Assembly: GCA_023414355.1 (NCBI GenBank)
Contig: JAEZOB010000039.1
Location: forward strand, 50,693 to 114,692
Length of the DNA stretch: 64,000 nucleotides
Source: Bacillota bacterium
GTDB taxonomy: Bacteria; Bacillota; Clostridia; Lachnospirales; Lachnospiraceae
Reading direction: 5' to 3'
Numbering within the stretch: the stretch's first letter is position 1; the number at the start of each line of letters is the position of its first letter. The position numbers were made by a program, and so were the translations under genes. The notes beneath the pieces are model-generated. The model searched no databases, was not told where the DNA came from, and worked only from the letters and a program-made list of their open reading frames with translations. Below are positions 41,400 through 50,107 of this stretch, piece after piece.

Positions 41400-42872
41400 T
41401 CACCTTTCATCAATATATACCTTCAATTCCTCAATAATGGAGAAAGCAACATCATGCTTCTCTTTTCTGACTGCAAGAAGCAGACGAAATACTTTCTTTT
41501 CTAACTCACCTTGTTCGGAAGGGATCTGTTTCTTTAAATGATACGCCATCTCCTCCGCCTTATCCCAACTTTCCATCTCAATACAGATTGACAGCTTCTC
41601 AAGAACCGGTGCAAGTCGCTTTTTGAATACCTCTTCAGACCAATGCCCCTTAGGCTCCTCCATTCTGACTTCCGAGCTATCAGTACTTGCCACTTCTACT
41701 ACCTTATCGCTCTTATCAAAACCCGAAGTAATCTGCTGGTCGGTTCTACTATTACTTTCCATGTCTCCGGTAGGCAGGGCTAAGTGAATTGTGAAAGAAA
41801 AGGTACTACCTTTATCCTTCTCACTTTCCAGACTTATACTGCCTCCCATGGCTTCCACCAGCTTCTTACTGATCGCAAGCCCTAATCCGGTGCCTCCGAA
41901 CCTTCGAGTAATGGAACCATCCACTTGGGAAAAGCTTTGGAAGAGTTTATCCTTATCCTCTTGACTGATACCAATGCCGGTATCCATGATCATGAAAAAC
42001 AGCTCCACATGGTCAGCTGTTTCTGAGAGTTTTACAAGCTCCAAGGCTACTTGACCCACAATAGTAAACTTCACGGCATTTGATAGAAGATTATTTAGAA
42101 TCTGAGTTAATCTAAGCTCATCTCCGACGACTCTTTTGGGAATATCATCTGAAATATAGACAAGAAGCTGTAACCCTTTTTCATTAATTCTTGGCTTATT
42201 TGATTCAATTGTAGTATTAATGCATGCCCTCAGATCAAACTCCCTCTGTTCAAGGATCATCTTCTCACTGGTAATTTTAGCATAATCCAAAAAGCTATTA
42301 ATCATGGCATTCATATTGTTACAGCAGTGTTTAATTAAGTGGACTACTTCAGCCTGAGTCTGATTCAAATCCATATCCAGCAGATTATCACTGAGTCCCA
42401 TAATTCCGTTAACAGGAGTCCGCAACTCATGTGTAATATTGGCAGTAATCTCACTTCTGTTTTTATTCAACAAGTCAATTTCATTCTGTAGCTGTTCTAT
42501 TCTCCTGTTCGCTTCCCTGATATTTTCGATGCTGACAGCCAGGCACAGACCATAATATTTCTTCTTTCTCTTTTGGATATAGATATTCAGCGACACAGGA
42601 AAGCAAGTCTGATTCTTCCGATAAGCAATCGTTTCTACGAAATCATCCTGCTCCTCCTGTAATATCATAAGTTGATCCCCTTCACATTGAAAAGAGTTCT
42701 GAAATATCTCATTAATCTTATATTCATAGACTTCTGTACCATATCCCAGCTCTTGCAGGGCTTTGGAATTACAGAAGATGATTTTTCCCTCTTTGTCAAA
42801 AAAAATCTTTATCTCCTGGGATTTCTCCGATATCATCCTGTACATGATTTCCTGTTCTTGGGATAAAAGCAT
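41400..42872 (-). CDS. PAS-domain sensor histidine kinase
   Basis: 490 residues, no clear membrane helices. A PAS domain (about 20-120) and coiled coil lead to HisKA with the phospho-acceptor in THELRTPVNGIMG (about 163), and a HATPase domain with ILNNLLSNAVKFT (N box), DTGIGI and GGTGLGLAIS (G boxes). The C-terminal 95 residues resemble a degenerate phosphotransfer or helical domain. The start 42872 has AGAGGA 5-6 bases upstream. A MITE is inserted just upstream, so its promoter may be altered. Confidence 0.9.
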   Translation of the reverse strand: MLLSQEQEIMYRMISEKSQEIKIFFDKEGKIIFCNSKALQELGYGTEVYEYKINEIFQNSFQCEGDQLMILQEEQDDFVETIAYRKNQTCFPVSLNIYIQKRKKKYYGLCLAVSIENIREANRRIEQLQNEIDLLNKNRSEITANITHELRTPVNGIMGLSDNLLDMDLNQTQAEVVHLIKHCCNNMNAMINSFLDYAKITSEKMILEQREFDLRACINTTIESNKPRINEKGLQLLVYISDDIPKRVVGDELRLTQILNNLLSNAVKFTIVGQVALELVKLSETADHVELFFMIMDTGIGISQEDKDKLFQSFSQVDGSITRRFGGTGLGLAISKKLVEAMGGSISLESEKDKGSTFSFTIHLALPTGDMESNSRTDQQITSGFDKSDKVVEVASTDSSEVRMEEPKGHWSEEVFKKRLAPVLEKLSICIEMESWDKAEEMAYHLKKQIPSEQGELEKKVFRLLLAVRKEKHDVAFSIIEELKVYIDER

Positions 42873-42908
42873 CTGAATTCCTCTTTTCAGTATATATCGT
42901 AAATAATC

Positions 42909-43049
42909 GTAACTGTTCAGAACCAATCTCGTAAACACTTCGTGTTTCCTCGATGTGGCGTATCCGCCAAATAAATTTTATTAAATATGCTCACGAATGC
43001 GAGCATTCATCACATATTTAATAAAATTTGCTTGGCTCTGAACAGTTAC
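42909..43049. mobile_element. 141-bp MITE (IS66-like ends) with 8-bp target duplication
   Basis: 18-bp terminal inverted repeats GTAACTGTTCAGAACCAA and TTGGCTCTGAACAGTTAC (one mismatch) are flanked by a perfect 8-bp direct repeat AAATAATC (42901-42908 and 43050-43057). Inside are a perfect 17-bp inverted repeat (42974-43029 region), and small hairpins AAACACTTCGTGTTT and TGGCGTATCCGCCA. Ends starting GTAA with 8-bp duplications are typical of the IS66 family. It codes for nothing. Confidence 0.85.
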
Positions 43050-43209
43050 AAATAATCTTTCAATTCAAAGACCTTTTCTTTATCAAAAACACAATTATAT
43101 CATATTTTTTATTTAATAATTTGTCAATTTATATTTATATTTACTAAATTATGCTAATTTATAACCTTTTTGATATTGACATCATTATTTTTGAGGATAT
43201 ATAATATTT

Positions 43210-43327
43210 ATAAAAGTGTCAAAAGCACCTTCAGTGCTTTCAAAATAGTATATATTGCAAAAGCAAGCCTAGTTACTGATCAATATATTGTATTTTGAAA
43301 GTACGCAACACCTTTTGACACTTTTAT
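43210..43327. repeat. 118-bp near-perfect palindrome upstream of XRE gene
   Basis: Outer arms ATAAAAGTGTCAAAAG and CTTTTGACACTTTTAT (16 bp, perfect) enclose a second imperfect 24-bp inverted repeat including TTTCAAAATA and TATTTTGAAA. It ends 55 bases before the XRE start codon. It may be another MITE, or a regulatory structure. Confidence 0.6.
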
Positions 43328-43382
43328 CTGTATTTTCAGAAAAATAAGCACAAATTGTATAGTTCATCAGGAGGAAAGTCAT

Positions 43383-43718
43383 ATGAATTTTAATCAACGC
43401 CTCAAACAATTAAGATTAAAGAATAAGCTCACGCAAGGAGAATTGGCTGATATTCTGGGTCTTAAGCCTACTGCTGTGTCTAACTACGAGTCAGAGAGAA
43501 ATGAGCCCTCTTTCGATAAATTAATAGCCTTATCAAAGTATTTCGATGTGTCCTGTGACTATTTGCTCGGCATAACAGATTCCTATCTTCCGGTGGGCGG
43601 CGAGGTTCTGGATAAGGATATCGTAGAATTATTTGATTTGTATCAACAATTACATTCGGACAGTGTTACTGAAATCAAGAACTATGCAAAATATCTGATC
43701 TACAAACAATCATTATAA
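43383..43718 (+). CDS. XRE-family HTH regulator
   Basis: 111 residues. The N-terminal HTH (LTQGELADILGLKPTAVSNYE, in part) is of the SinR/Xre type; the C-terminal 45 residues form a helical oligomerisation part. AGGAGG lies 6-7 bases before the ATG. The large palindrome just upstream could influence its expression. Its targets are unknown. Confidence 0.88.
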   Translation: MNFNQRLKQLRLKNKLTQGELADILGLKPTAVSNYESERNEPSFDKLIALSKYFDVSCDYLLGITDSYLPVGGEVLDKDIVELFDLYQQLHSDSVTEIKNYAKYLIYKQSL

Positions 43719-43729
43719 TAGTAATAATA

Positions 43730-43774
43730 AAAGCTCCTCCTTACCAATACAGTTCAGGTAAGGCGGAGCTTTCT
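43730..43774. terminator. Bidirectional terminator
   Basis: AAAGCTCCTCCTTACC pairs with GGTAAGGCGGAGCTTT, between the convergent XRE and SEC-C genes. Confidence 0.85.
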
Positions 43775-43799
43775 TCAGTCCATTATAGGTAAGTAAGTT

Positions 43800-44306
43800 T
43801 TATGCGTTCGCTCCGCAGCAATGTTTATACTTCTTTCCGCTGCCGCAGGGGCACGGATCATTTCTTCCGACTTTCTTATCCTTTACGACAGTAGAGGAAT
43901 TCTTCTGCTCACGATACAATTCTTTTCTGCGCTCCTGTGTAAGAAGGGAATCCCATTCCTCCAGCTCATAAAGCCAATCCGCTTTTGCACCCACCATGTT
44001 GTAATATAATTTTTCCTTATCAAAAGCCAGACTGACCTTTGTCTCTTCGTCCATCTCTTCAATCGGGTTCTGAGTAACTAAGCTGTCATTGATTCCGTCC
44101 AGGAAGCCAACGAAGTAATTTAACTCCGTATCAAATTCCTTTGCAAGAGAAGCAACACTTCCCTCCCATACTTTATCTGCATTTGCAAGCAGCACCTTAT
44201 AGATTTCCTTCTCAATGTTGAAATAGTTCGCCCAGAACAGCTGGCCGGAGCGACTATTCATGTCATTGGCATAAGCATAGTCTCTCCAATCTTGTAATAA
44301 GCTCAT
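43800..44306 (-). CDS. SEC-C motif protein
   Basis: About 168 residues, ending in a zinc-binding SEC-C motif (GRNDPCPCGSGKKYKHCC). The helical N-terminal body is not recognised. SEC-C tails bind zinc and occur in SecA and many small proteins. Start 44306 is preferred: AAGGA lies 8-9 bases upstream. Confidence 0.82.
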   Translation of the reverse strand: MSLLQDWRDYAYANDMNSRSGQLFWANYFNIEKEIYKVLLANADKVWEGSVASLAKEFDTELNYFVGFLDGINDSLVTQNPIEEMDEETKVSLAFDKEKLYYNMVGAKADWLYELEEWDSLLTQERRKELYREQKNSSTVVKDKKVGRNDPCPCGSGKKYKHCCGANA

Positions 44307-44678
44307 GGTTTTCATCCTTCCTGGTATAAATCTTAGATTTGTACAGTGTCAGCTTCTATCAGCAAAACACCTAAGAATAAGCCCGGCTAAGCCGAGCTTT
44401 CTGTGATAATATAAGTGGCTGTACCATACAGACACTCCTGTCTTATCTCTGTAATTATGATTATATCATGGAATTCTTGGAATTACTATGAAGAAATTTT
44501 TTAATTTCATGTATAAAGGCATGAAAACTGTATCATAATAATGATATCCTGATAAGGAACAAAGTTCCATAGGACAAAGTTCTCGGACCAAGTTCCATTG
44601 TAAGGATGTAAATGCGTATGCTCTTTCATAATTGGACTCCCCCTCCAATTATGATCACCAAAGAGAAGTTAAATACTT

Positions 44679-44728
44679 ATCCTCCCCTTTTTAGTGAAAG
44701 ACCTGGCACAATGGCGTGCCAGGTCTTT
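44679..44728. repeat. Hairpin repeat with conserved flank, copy 1
   Basis: The 17-base flank ATCCTCCCCTTTTTAGT (44679-44695) is followed by a 12-bp stem AAAGACCTGGCA/TGCCAGGTCTTT with loop CAATGGCG. The flank and loop recur at 51996-52044 with an unrelated stem. Either strand could use it as a terminator. The surrounding 44.31-44.85 kb has no other supported gene. Confidence 0.6.
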
Positions 44729-44846
44729 TGCTCATTCACAATGGGGTGGTGGGCTGTTTGCTTTTATATATGGGCGTGTACCCAAACGACAATGGTGTCA
44801 TGGGGGGGTGGCTTGTGACTATGATCTATAAAATAAGTAGAAATCA

Positions 44847-45959
44847 TTACATACCATCAATAATCTGGATCAGATCTTTTTTACGCAATAGCCTGATTAT
44901 CGGAACTGTACTAAATATGATTACAAAGATTGGAATAGAAGCCGTGATTAAAAATCCTCTTAAGTCCCATAACGGTACACTTTCTCCCATTGGATTCCAT
45001 ACAAGGATATTCGACAACTGAGCCCATAATATGCTGAGACCTATTCCAAAGAAGAAGCTTGAAGTATAGGTCATAACTGATTCTAACCATAGCTTTCTGA
45101 TAATTTCCCATCCGGAATACCCCACCACAGCCAATAATCCAAATTCTCCCTTCCTTTGATAAAAATGCATGATACTTGTATTACTTAAAGTAATGCATAA
45201 TACAATAATTACAATGAACATTAAAAGTACCATCACCAAATTAATAATCTTCGAATTCTCTTGTATATCAAGCTTCATCTGCGATAGTAAGTCCATCGTT
45301 AAACCCTCGGAAGTAGGTAATGTGGACAGGAAAGCATTCATCTGCTCCATCTTACCCTCCTTTGGAATTAGTAGCAAATCCTTCTCTGCCCAATCTTTTA
45401 ATTCACTGCCTTCTATTTTGGCAGGAACAAAACCAACATAGCTGCTACCATCAAAAATTCCAACCACCTTAAAACTATTCTGAATTTCATTGGAATCAAC
45501 GAATAGATCACCAATTCTTAGCTTTTTATTTGCTGCAATCCGCCAATGCAGAATAATCTCATTCTCATTTTTAGGCATGTCTCCATCCATGAGATCCAGT
45601 CTCATGCTTTCCATTAAATAAGAGATATCCTCCGTTCTTAGGAACAAAATTCCGGCACTGTTATTGCCAAGCGCAGCAGATACTTGTATATGCGGAAACT
45701 GCTTTAATGGTATTATTTTTTCAACAGCAGAATTCTTATTTATTTCCTGCAGGATGTCCTCCGGTTTACCTTTACTGGAGGATATCCTCGAGAAATATTC
45801 ATTGGGTTTTATATGCGTTGCATAATTAAATTCAGTAGCCTGCCTTCCGGCAAGAAAAAGAAAATAAAAGAACATGACACCAAGACAGATAGAGATTCCA
45901 ACAGGCAAAATTTTTTTTATATTATTGATAAAATAATAAATGGCACTCATCGGTTTCAT
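44847..45959 (-). CDS. FtsX-like ABC transporter permease (downstream)
   Basis: About 370 residues. One N-terminal helix (about 18-40), a large extracytoplasmic domain (about 45-230) and three C-terminal helices with an FtsX/MacB-type fold. Such transporters move lipids or peptides, or work as mechanotransmission devices in antimicrobial-peptide resistance. The start at 45959 (GCAGG upstream) lies 5 bases after the ATPase stop, indicating coupling. It is paralogous to the permease at 46.8 kb. Confidence 0.82.
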   Translation of the reverse strand: MKPMSAIYYFINNIKKILPVGISICLGVMFFYFLFLAGRQATEFNYATHIKPNEYFSRISSSKGKPEDILQEINKNSAVEKIIPLKQFPHIQVSAALGNNSAGILFLRTEDISYLMESMRLDLMDGDMPKNENEIILHWRIAANKKLRIGDLFVDSNEIQNSFKVVGIFDGSSYVGFVPAKIEGSELKDWAEKDLLLIPKEGKMEQMNAFLSTLPTSEGLTMDLLSQMKLDIQENSKIINLVMVLLMFIVIIVLCITLSNTSIMHFYQRKGEFGLLAVVGYSGWEIIRKLWLESVMTYTSSFFFGIGLSILWAQLSNILVWNPMGESVPLWDLRGFLITASIPIFVIIFSTVPIIRLLRKKDLIQIIDGM

Positions 45960-45964
45960 CGCCT

Positions 45965-46645
45965 TCACCTGCTTTCTTCCATATCCTCGCCGGGCTTTAT
46001 CATACCATCCCAAATATGTATGATTTGATCCGCATTATTAAGTATGGTAGGGTCATGAGTGACTACCAATACAAGACCATTTTTCTTATAATCTTGTAAA
46101 ACCTTCATGACTTCTTTCGCACTATCATGATCAAGGGACGCTGTTAATTCATCCGCGAAGATAACCTTAGGGTCATTCATCAATGCTCTCGCAATGGACA
46201 CTCTCTGCCTCTGGCCTCCGGAAAGCATATATGGTTTCTTATTCTGGAGGTGAGCAATCCCTAGACGCTCTAGCAAATCTAACGCTTTTCTCCTTGAACT
46301 CTCTGTATTACTGTTAAGCGTGATCAATACATTATGCATCACATCCATATATTCAATCAAAAAATTCCTTTGAAATATAAAACCAAATTCATTACGTCGA
46401 AGTCTTGCTTTTTCAGTTGCTGAAATTTCATGCATATCAGCACCATTATATTTTACACTTCCTAAGGTAGGAACCTTAAGACCTGCCAGGGAATACAGTA
46501 GTGAACTTTTTCCACTTCCGGAAGGTCCAATAATTCCAATTAACTTATTACTCTCCAGGTTAAGGTTTACATTTCTTAACGCATAGGTTTGAGCCTCTTT
46601 TCCCTGATCATAAATCAGACTTAATTTATTACATTCAAACAACAT
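45965..46645 (-). CDS. ABC transporter ATPase (MacB/LolD-like)
   Basis: About 227 residues with Walker A GPSGSGKSS, Q-loop QRNFLIEYM, signature LSGGQRQRVSIARAL, Walker B VIFADELTASLD and the switch His in VVTHD. It powers the two flanking FtsX-type permeases. The start ATG 46645 has GGAGG 5 bases upstream. Nearby two-component genes suggest inducible expression, possibly by cell-envelope stress. Confidence 0.92.
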   Translation of the reverse strand: MLFECNKLSLIYDQGKEAQTYALRNVNLNLESNKLIGIIGPSGSGKSSLLYSLAGLKVPTLGSVKYNGADMHEISATEKARLRRNEFGFIFQRNFLIEYMDVMHNVLITLNSNTESSRRKALDLLERLGIAHLQNKKPYMLSGGQRQRVSIARALMNDPKVIFADELTASLDHDSAKEVMKVLQDYKKNGLVLVVTHDPTILNNADQIIHIWDGMIKPGEDMEESR

Positions 46646-46751
46646 AGAAACCTCCATTCTGCTGAAGCACCGCAAATTTATGCGTCAGCACTAATTATTA
46701 AATCAAAATCAATAAACAACCTATCCCATTCATTATATATTCCTACTTAAC

Positions 46752-47879
46752 TTATTCGCCCTCAATAACTCTGATGGGATCGATCTTCCTCAGCATTATG
46801 CTGACCGGTATGATACAAAACAATGAAGTAAATACCGGTATAGCTAGTGTCTGTAGCAATGCGTTCGGCAACATGAGTCTTAAGACCAGTCCATTAGGTT
46901 CAAAAACAACTAGATATTCTATTCCTGCTAATAATAAGGAGAGAAGCATGCCTGCAATATACCCTAAAATATTGATAAAAAAAATCTCATTCATCAACTT
47001 CTTCAGGATCTGTAAAGATGAATAACCCACTGAATATAATAGCGCGAATTCATATCTTCTCTGAAAGGTGTTGATATAACTGGCATTCCCGGTCGATATA
47101 GAAAGAACAATAATAAGCATTATGACTAATTCATTGATGTACCTTTTTAAGTCCTTCGTATCCTTTGCCTGTGCATTATAAGCAGTTTGGTAAGTAAAAC
47201 AATCAACAATCTGCTTTGGAAGGGTTTGTAAAAATGCTTCTGACTCCTGTGATTTACCTTCCTTCGGAAAAACAATCATACTATCCCTGTAGATTTCACT
47301 GTCATTCATCTGATCCTGTCTTGCTGTTAACATTAACATACTGTTACCGTTTATGAATCCAACTATTACATAGGTTCCCCGGATAAATAATTCCTTCTCA
47401 TTCACTTCGTAACCTATTTTGTCACCAATTTTTAAATGTTTATTTTTTGCTAACCTAACATCAATTACCGCTTCATTCGTACCATCCTTTGGCAGAGTTC
47501 CTTTTGACAAATGCAAATCGAGTCGTTTCATCAGATAAGTCATGTCTTCCTGTTCCAGCGAGAATACACTGACCCCATTCCTTCCCACAGCCGGCATATA
47601 AAATGTATATTGTCGTATTCTTGGAAGCACTTTCTCCGTAGTCTCATTCTTAAGGATACTTTGGATAATCGCATCCGGTATTGGTTCATCTCCTTTTTTT
47701 ACAACCTCGGAATAGCATTTCATTGGATTCAAGCTGGTAAAGTCATTGCTATGTTTAATCTCATCTATCAGAAACTGAAGCGAATAGATGAGTGCTACGC
47801 TAAAACCCAAGGATATCAGCATTGATATCAGTTTTCTTTTATTATTAATACTATAATAAAGTATCGATAAAGGCTTCAT
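46752..47879 (-). CDS. FtsX-like ABC transporter permease (upstream)
   Basis: About 375 residues with the same layout as the permease at 44.8 kb: an N-terminal helix, an extracytoplasmic domain, then three helices; both begin MKPxSxxYYxxN. The pair probably forms a heterodimer with the ATPase between them. The start ATG 47879 has GGGGGG 6 bases upstream. Confidence 0.82.
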   Translation of the reverse strand: MKPLSILYYSINNKRKLISMLISLGFSVALIYSLQFLIDEIKHSNDFTSLNPMKCYSEVVKKGDEPIPDAIIQSILKNETTEKVLPRIRQYTFYMPAVGRNGVSVFSLEQEDMTYLMKRLDLHLSKGTLPKDGTNEAVIDVRLAKNKHLKIGDKIGYEVNEKELFIRGTYVIVGFINGNSMLMLTARQDQMNDSEIYRDSMIVFPKEGKSQESEAFLQTLPKQIVDCFTYQTAYNAQAKDTKDLKRYINELVIMLIIVLSISTGNASYINTFQRRYEFALLYSVGYSSLQILKKLMNEIFFINILGYIAGMLLSLLLAGIEYLVVFEPNGLVLRLMLPNALLQTLAIPVFTSLFCIIPVSIMLRKIDPIRVIEGE

Positions 47880-48014
47880 AATCAACCCCCCTATGTTAAT
47901 AATTTAACTTATATTACCACCCGTACTATAGATAATAAATAACCACGGTCACTGAATTACTATGACCGTGGTAACTGGTAAGTCTAATATATATAATCAT
48001 CAAAACAAAAAACA

Positions 48015-48650
48015 TTAAAAACCATGCTCCCTTAAGTAAATAGCAGCTGCTGCTCTGTCATAAATATCAATTTTGCTGTAAATGGAGCTGACGGTATTCT
48101 TAACTGTTCCTTCCGTATAAGTTAATGTTGTAGCAATCTGTTTATTCGTAAATCCCTGTGCCAGCAAGGACGCAATCTCTAATTCCCTTGCACTAAAATC
48201 AAACTGTTCCATGCTTGTAACATAATCCTTTGACACACTTTGCACAAGCTTTACTGCTATTTTGGAAGGCAGGATTGTTTCCCCTTGAATAGCATCCTTA
48301 ATTGCTTGAATTAATTTCTCTCTGGTAACATCCTTTAGCAGATATCCGCAGGCCCCATATCGGAATGCATCCACAATATAATCCTGATCATCAAAGGTAG
48401 TCAGCATTAGTATCTTGATTTCGGGCATTTTCTCTTTTATTCTCCTGCAGCATTCTACCCCGTCCATATTAGGCATACGAATATCCAGAAGTGCCATATC
48501 TGGCTTTAACAAAAGCACCTTACTCACTGCTTCCGCTCCATCTTTAGCAACAGCAACTACCTCGAAAGTATCTTCCGATTCAATAATCAACTTTAATCCA
48601 TCCAAGATAAGAGCCTGGTCATCTGCTAGAACTATTCTGATCTTTTCCAT
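48015..48650 (-). CDS. NarL/LuxR-type response regulator
   Basis: 211 residues. The receiver has VLADDQALILDG, phospho-acceptor MALLDIRMPN (about 54) and Lys in YLLKDV. The LuxR-type HTH has FSARELEIASLLAQGFTNKQI in the C-terminal part. It overlaps the kinase gene end by 32 bases. Together with the kinase it probably controls the downstream ABC transporter. Confidence 0.92.
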   Translation of the reverse strand: MEKIRIVLADDQALILDGLKLIIESEDTFEVVAVAKDGAEAVSKVLLLKPDMALLDIRMPNMDGVECCRRIKEKMPEIKILMLTTFDDQDYIVDAFRYGACGYLLKDVTREKLIQAIKDAIQGETILPSKIAVKLVQSVSKDYVTSMEQFDFSARELEIASLLAQGFTNKQIATTLTYTEGTVKNTVSSIYSKIDIYDRAAAAIYLREHGF

Positions 48651-49845
48651 TTTGTAGGGCTCCTTCTATTATAGGTATCCTGATATTCAAGCTTAAACCT
48701 TCCTCAGGTTCCGATTCGATACTCATCGTTCCATTTACTTCTTTAACACGTTCTTGCATTGATTTTAAACCAAACCCCTGTATTACGGCAGAACAGCCTT
48801 TTCCATTATCTTGAAGAAGAAATTCGATATAATCCTCCTGTTGAAATAATGTGAATACAAATACTGTACTTCTCCCGTGCTTTATTCCATTCGTTATCCC
48901 TTCCTGTAATGCCCGAAATAACGTCTTTCTTATGGAAGTATCCAGCTGCTCCTTTAAATTTATATCAAATTTTATCATTACACCTGTATGTCTAATGGTT
49001 TCTTGAAGGAAGTGCTCAAGTGATGATTTCAGACTAACCAGTTCATCACCTTTCGAGAGAAGCGCTACAGAGCTTCGTAAGTCCTCGAGGCCTTTTCTAA
49101 TTTGCTCCTGAGCCAGTTCTATTTTTTCTATTCCCAGTTCTTTATCCTTATTGATTAGTATTTTACCCGCCTCTGTTTCCATCAGGGCAGTGGTTAGTGT
49201 ATGTCCTAGGGTATCATGTATTTCCCTGGCTAACTTATTTCTTTCCTTCATAATTGTAATATCTTCGAGTCTTTGATAAGCTTCCTTCAATTCTTCCAAG
49301 GTTATTTCCTGCTCTAAGGTTTTTGCCGTAAGCTTTTGCAGAGTACTCTCAATCATCTCATTTTGTTTTAGCATGTATTTCAGTAAATAGAGAAAAAAGC
49401 TCAAAATTCCATATTGGATCAACATCTGAAATACGTTATTCAGAAATAGAGCAAGGTTAAATTCCTGCATCGATAATCTTTGCTGAACAAGGTAGATCAG
49501 TAAGGACAATAGGACTGATAATATACTTAAATCCACAGATAAATTAATTATGATATCCGAAAGAATGATATATAAGAATATTATTGAACTCTTTCCCATA
49601 TCGAAATATATGATAAAATAAGCCAGAACGAAATCTATAACAAATATAATCAGAGTTCTTCTACTCCATCCTACCTGCGGATATATGAATACATTTTTTA
49701 AAAAAAAGGAAAAGTACAACATTGCAGCGAATAATAGCATAATCCATAATAAGGAATTGCCTGTATTCTTAACAATTAATACAATAATCGTAATCGCAAA
49801 TACAAAATATTGTATCAATACTATCCTATCCTTTATTTTATTCAT
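48619..49845 (-). CDS. Sensor histidine kinase (HisKA_3, LiaS/NarX-like)
   Basis: 408 residues. About five to six membrane helices (10-170) are followed by a coiled coil and HisKA_3 domain with the phospho-acceptor in REIHDTLGHTLT (about 212). The ATPase domain has RALQEGITNGIKHG (N box) and QDNGKG (G box). Kinases with short extracellular loops usually sense envelope stress or peptides. It precedes the LuxR-type regulator with overlapping reading frames. The 49.85-50.11 kb gap holds only promoter-like AT-rich DNA. Confidence 0.9.
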   Translation of the reverse strand: MNKIKDRIVLIQYFVFAITIIVLIVKNTGNSLLWIMLLFAAMLYFSFFLKNVFIYPQVGWSRRTLIIFVIDFVLAYFIIYFDMGKSSIIFLYIILSDIIINLSVDLSILSVLLSLLIYLVQQRLSMQEFNLALFLNNVFQMLIQYGILSFFLYLLKYMLKQNEMIESTLQKLTAKTLEQEITLEELKEAYQRLEDITIMKERNKLAREIHDTLGHTLTTALMETEAGKILINKDKELGIEKIELAQEQIRKGLEDLRSSVALLSKGDELVSLKSSLEHFLQETIRHTGVMIKFDINLKEQLDTSIRKTLFRALQEGITNGIKHGRSTVFVFTLFQQEDYIEFLLQDNGKGCSAVIQGFGLKSMQERVKEVNGTMSIESEPEEGLSLNIRIPIIEGALQNGKDQNSSSR

Positions 49846-50107
49846 CCTTCCCCATACCTTTTCTCATATTTACTTCCAATTCCGCTGTTTTATACAATCC
49901 AATTGCAGATTGCTTTACTACATACTTGTCATAACCTTAACATATCCTCTAAATAATAACAATACAGTATTTCATTCTAATTTAATTATAAGGCATGCAG
50001 AGGTTTGAACCCATTTACAAAAGTAATTTAAGGATCAGATCAAACCTATCATACTCCTCATAGTTTGGAAAATGTGCTGATTGCTCAAAAATTCTAATTG
50101 ACCTATG

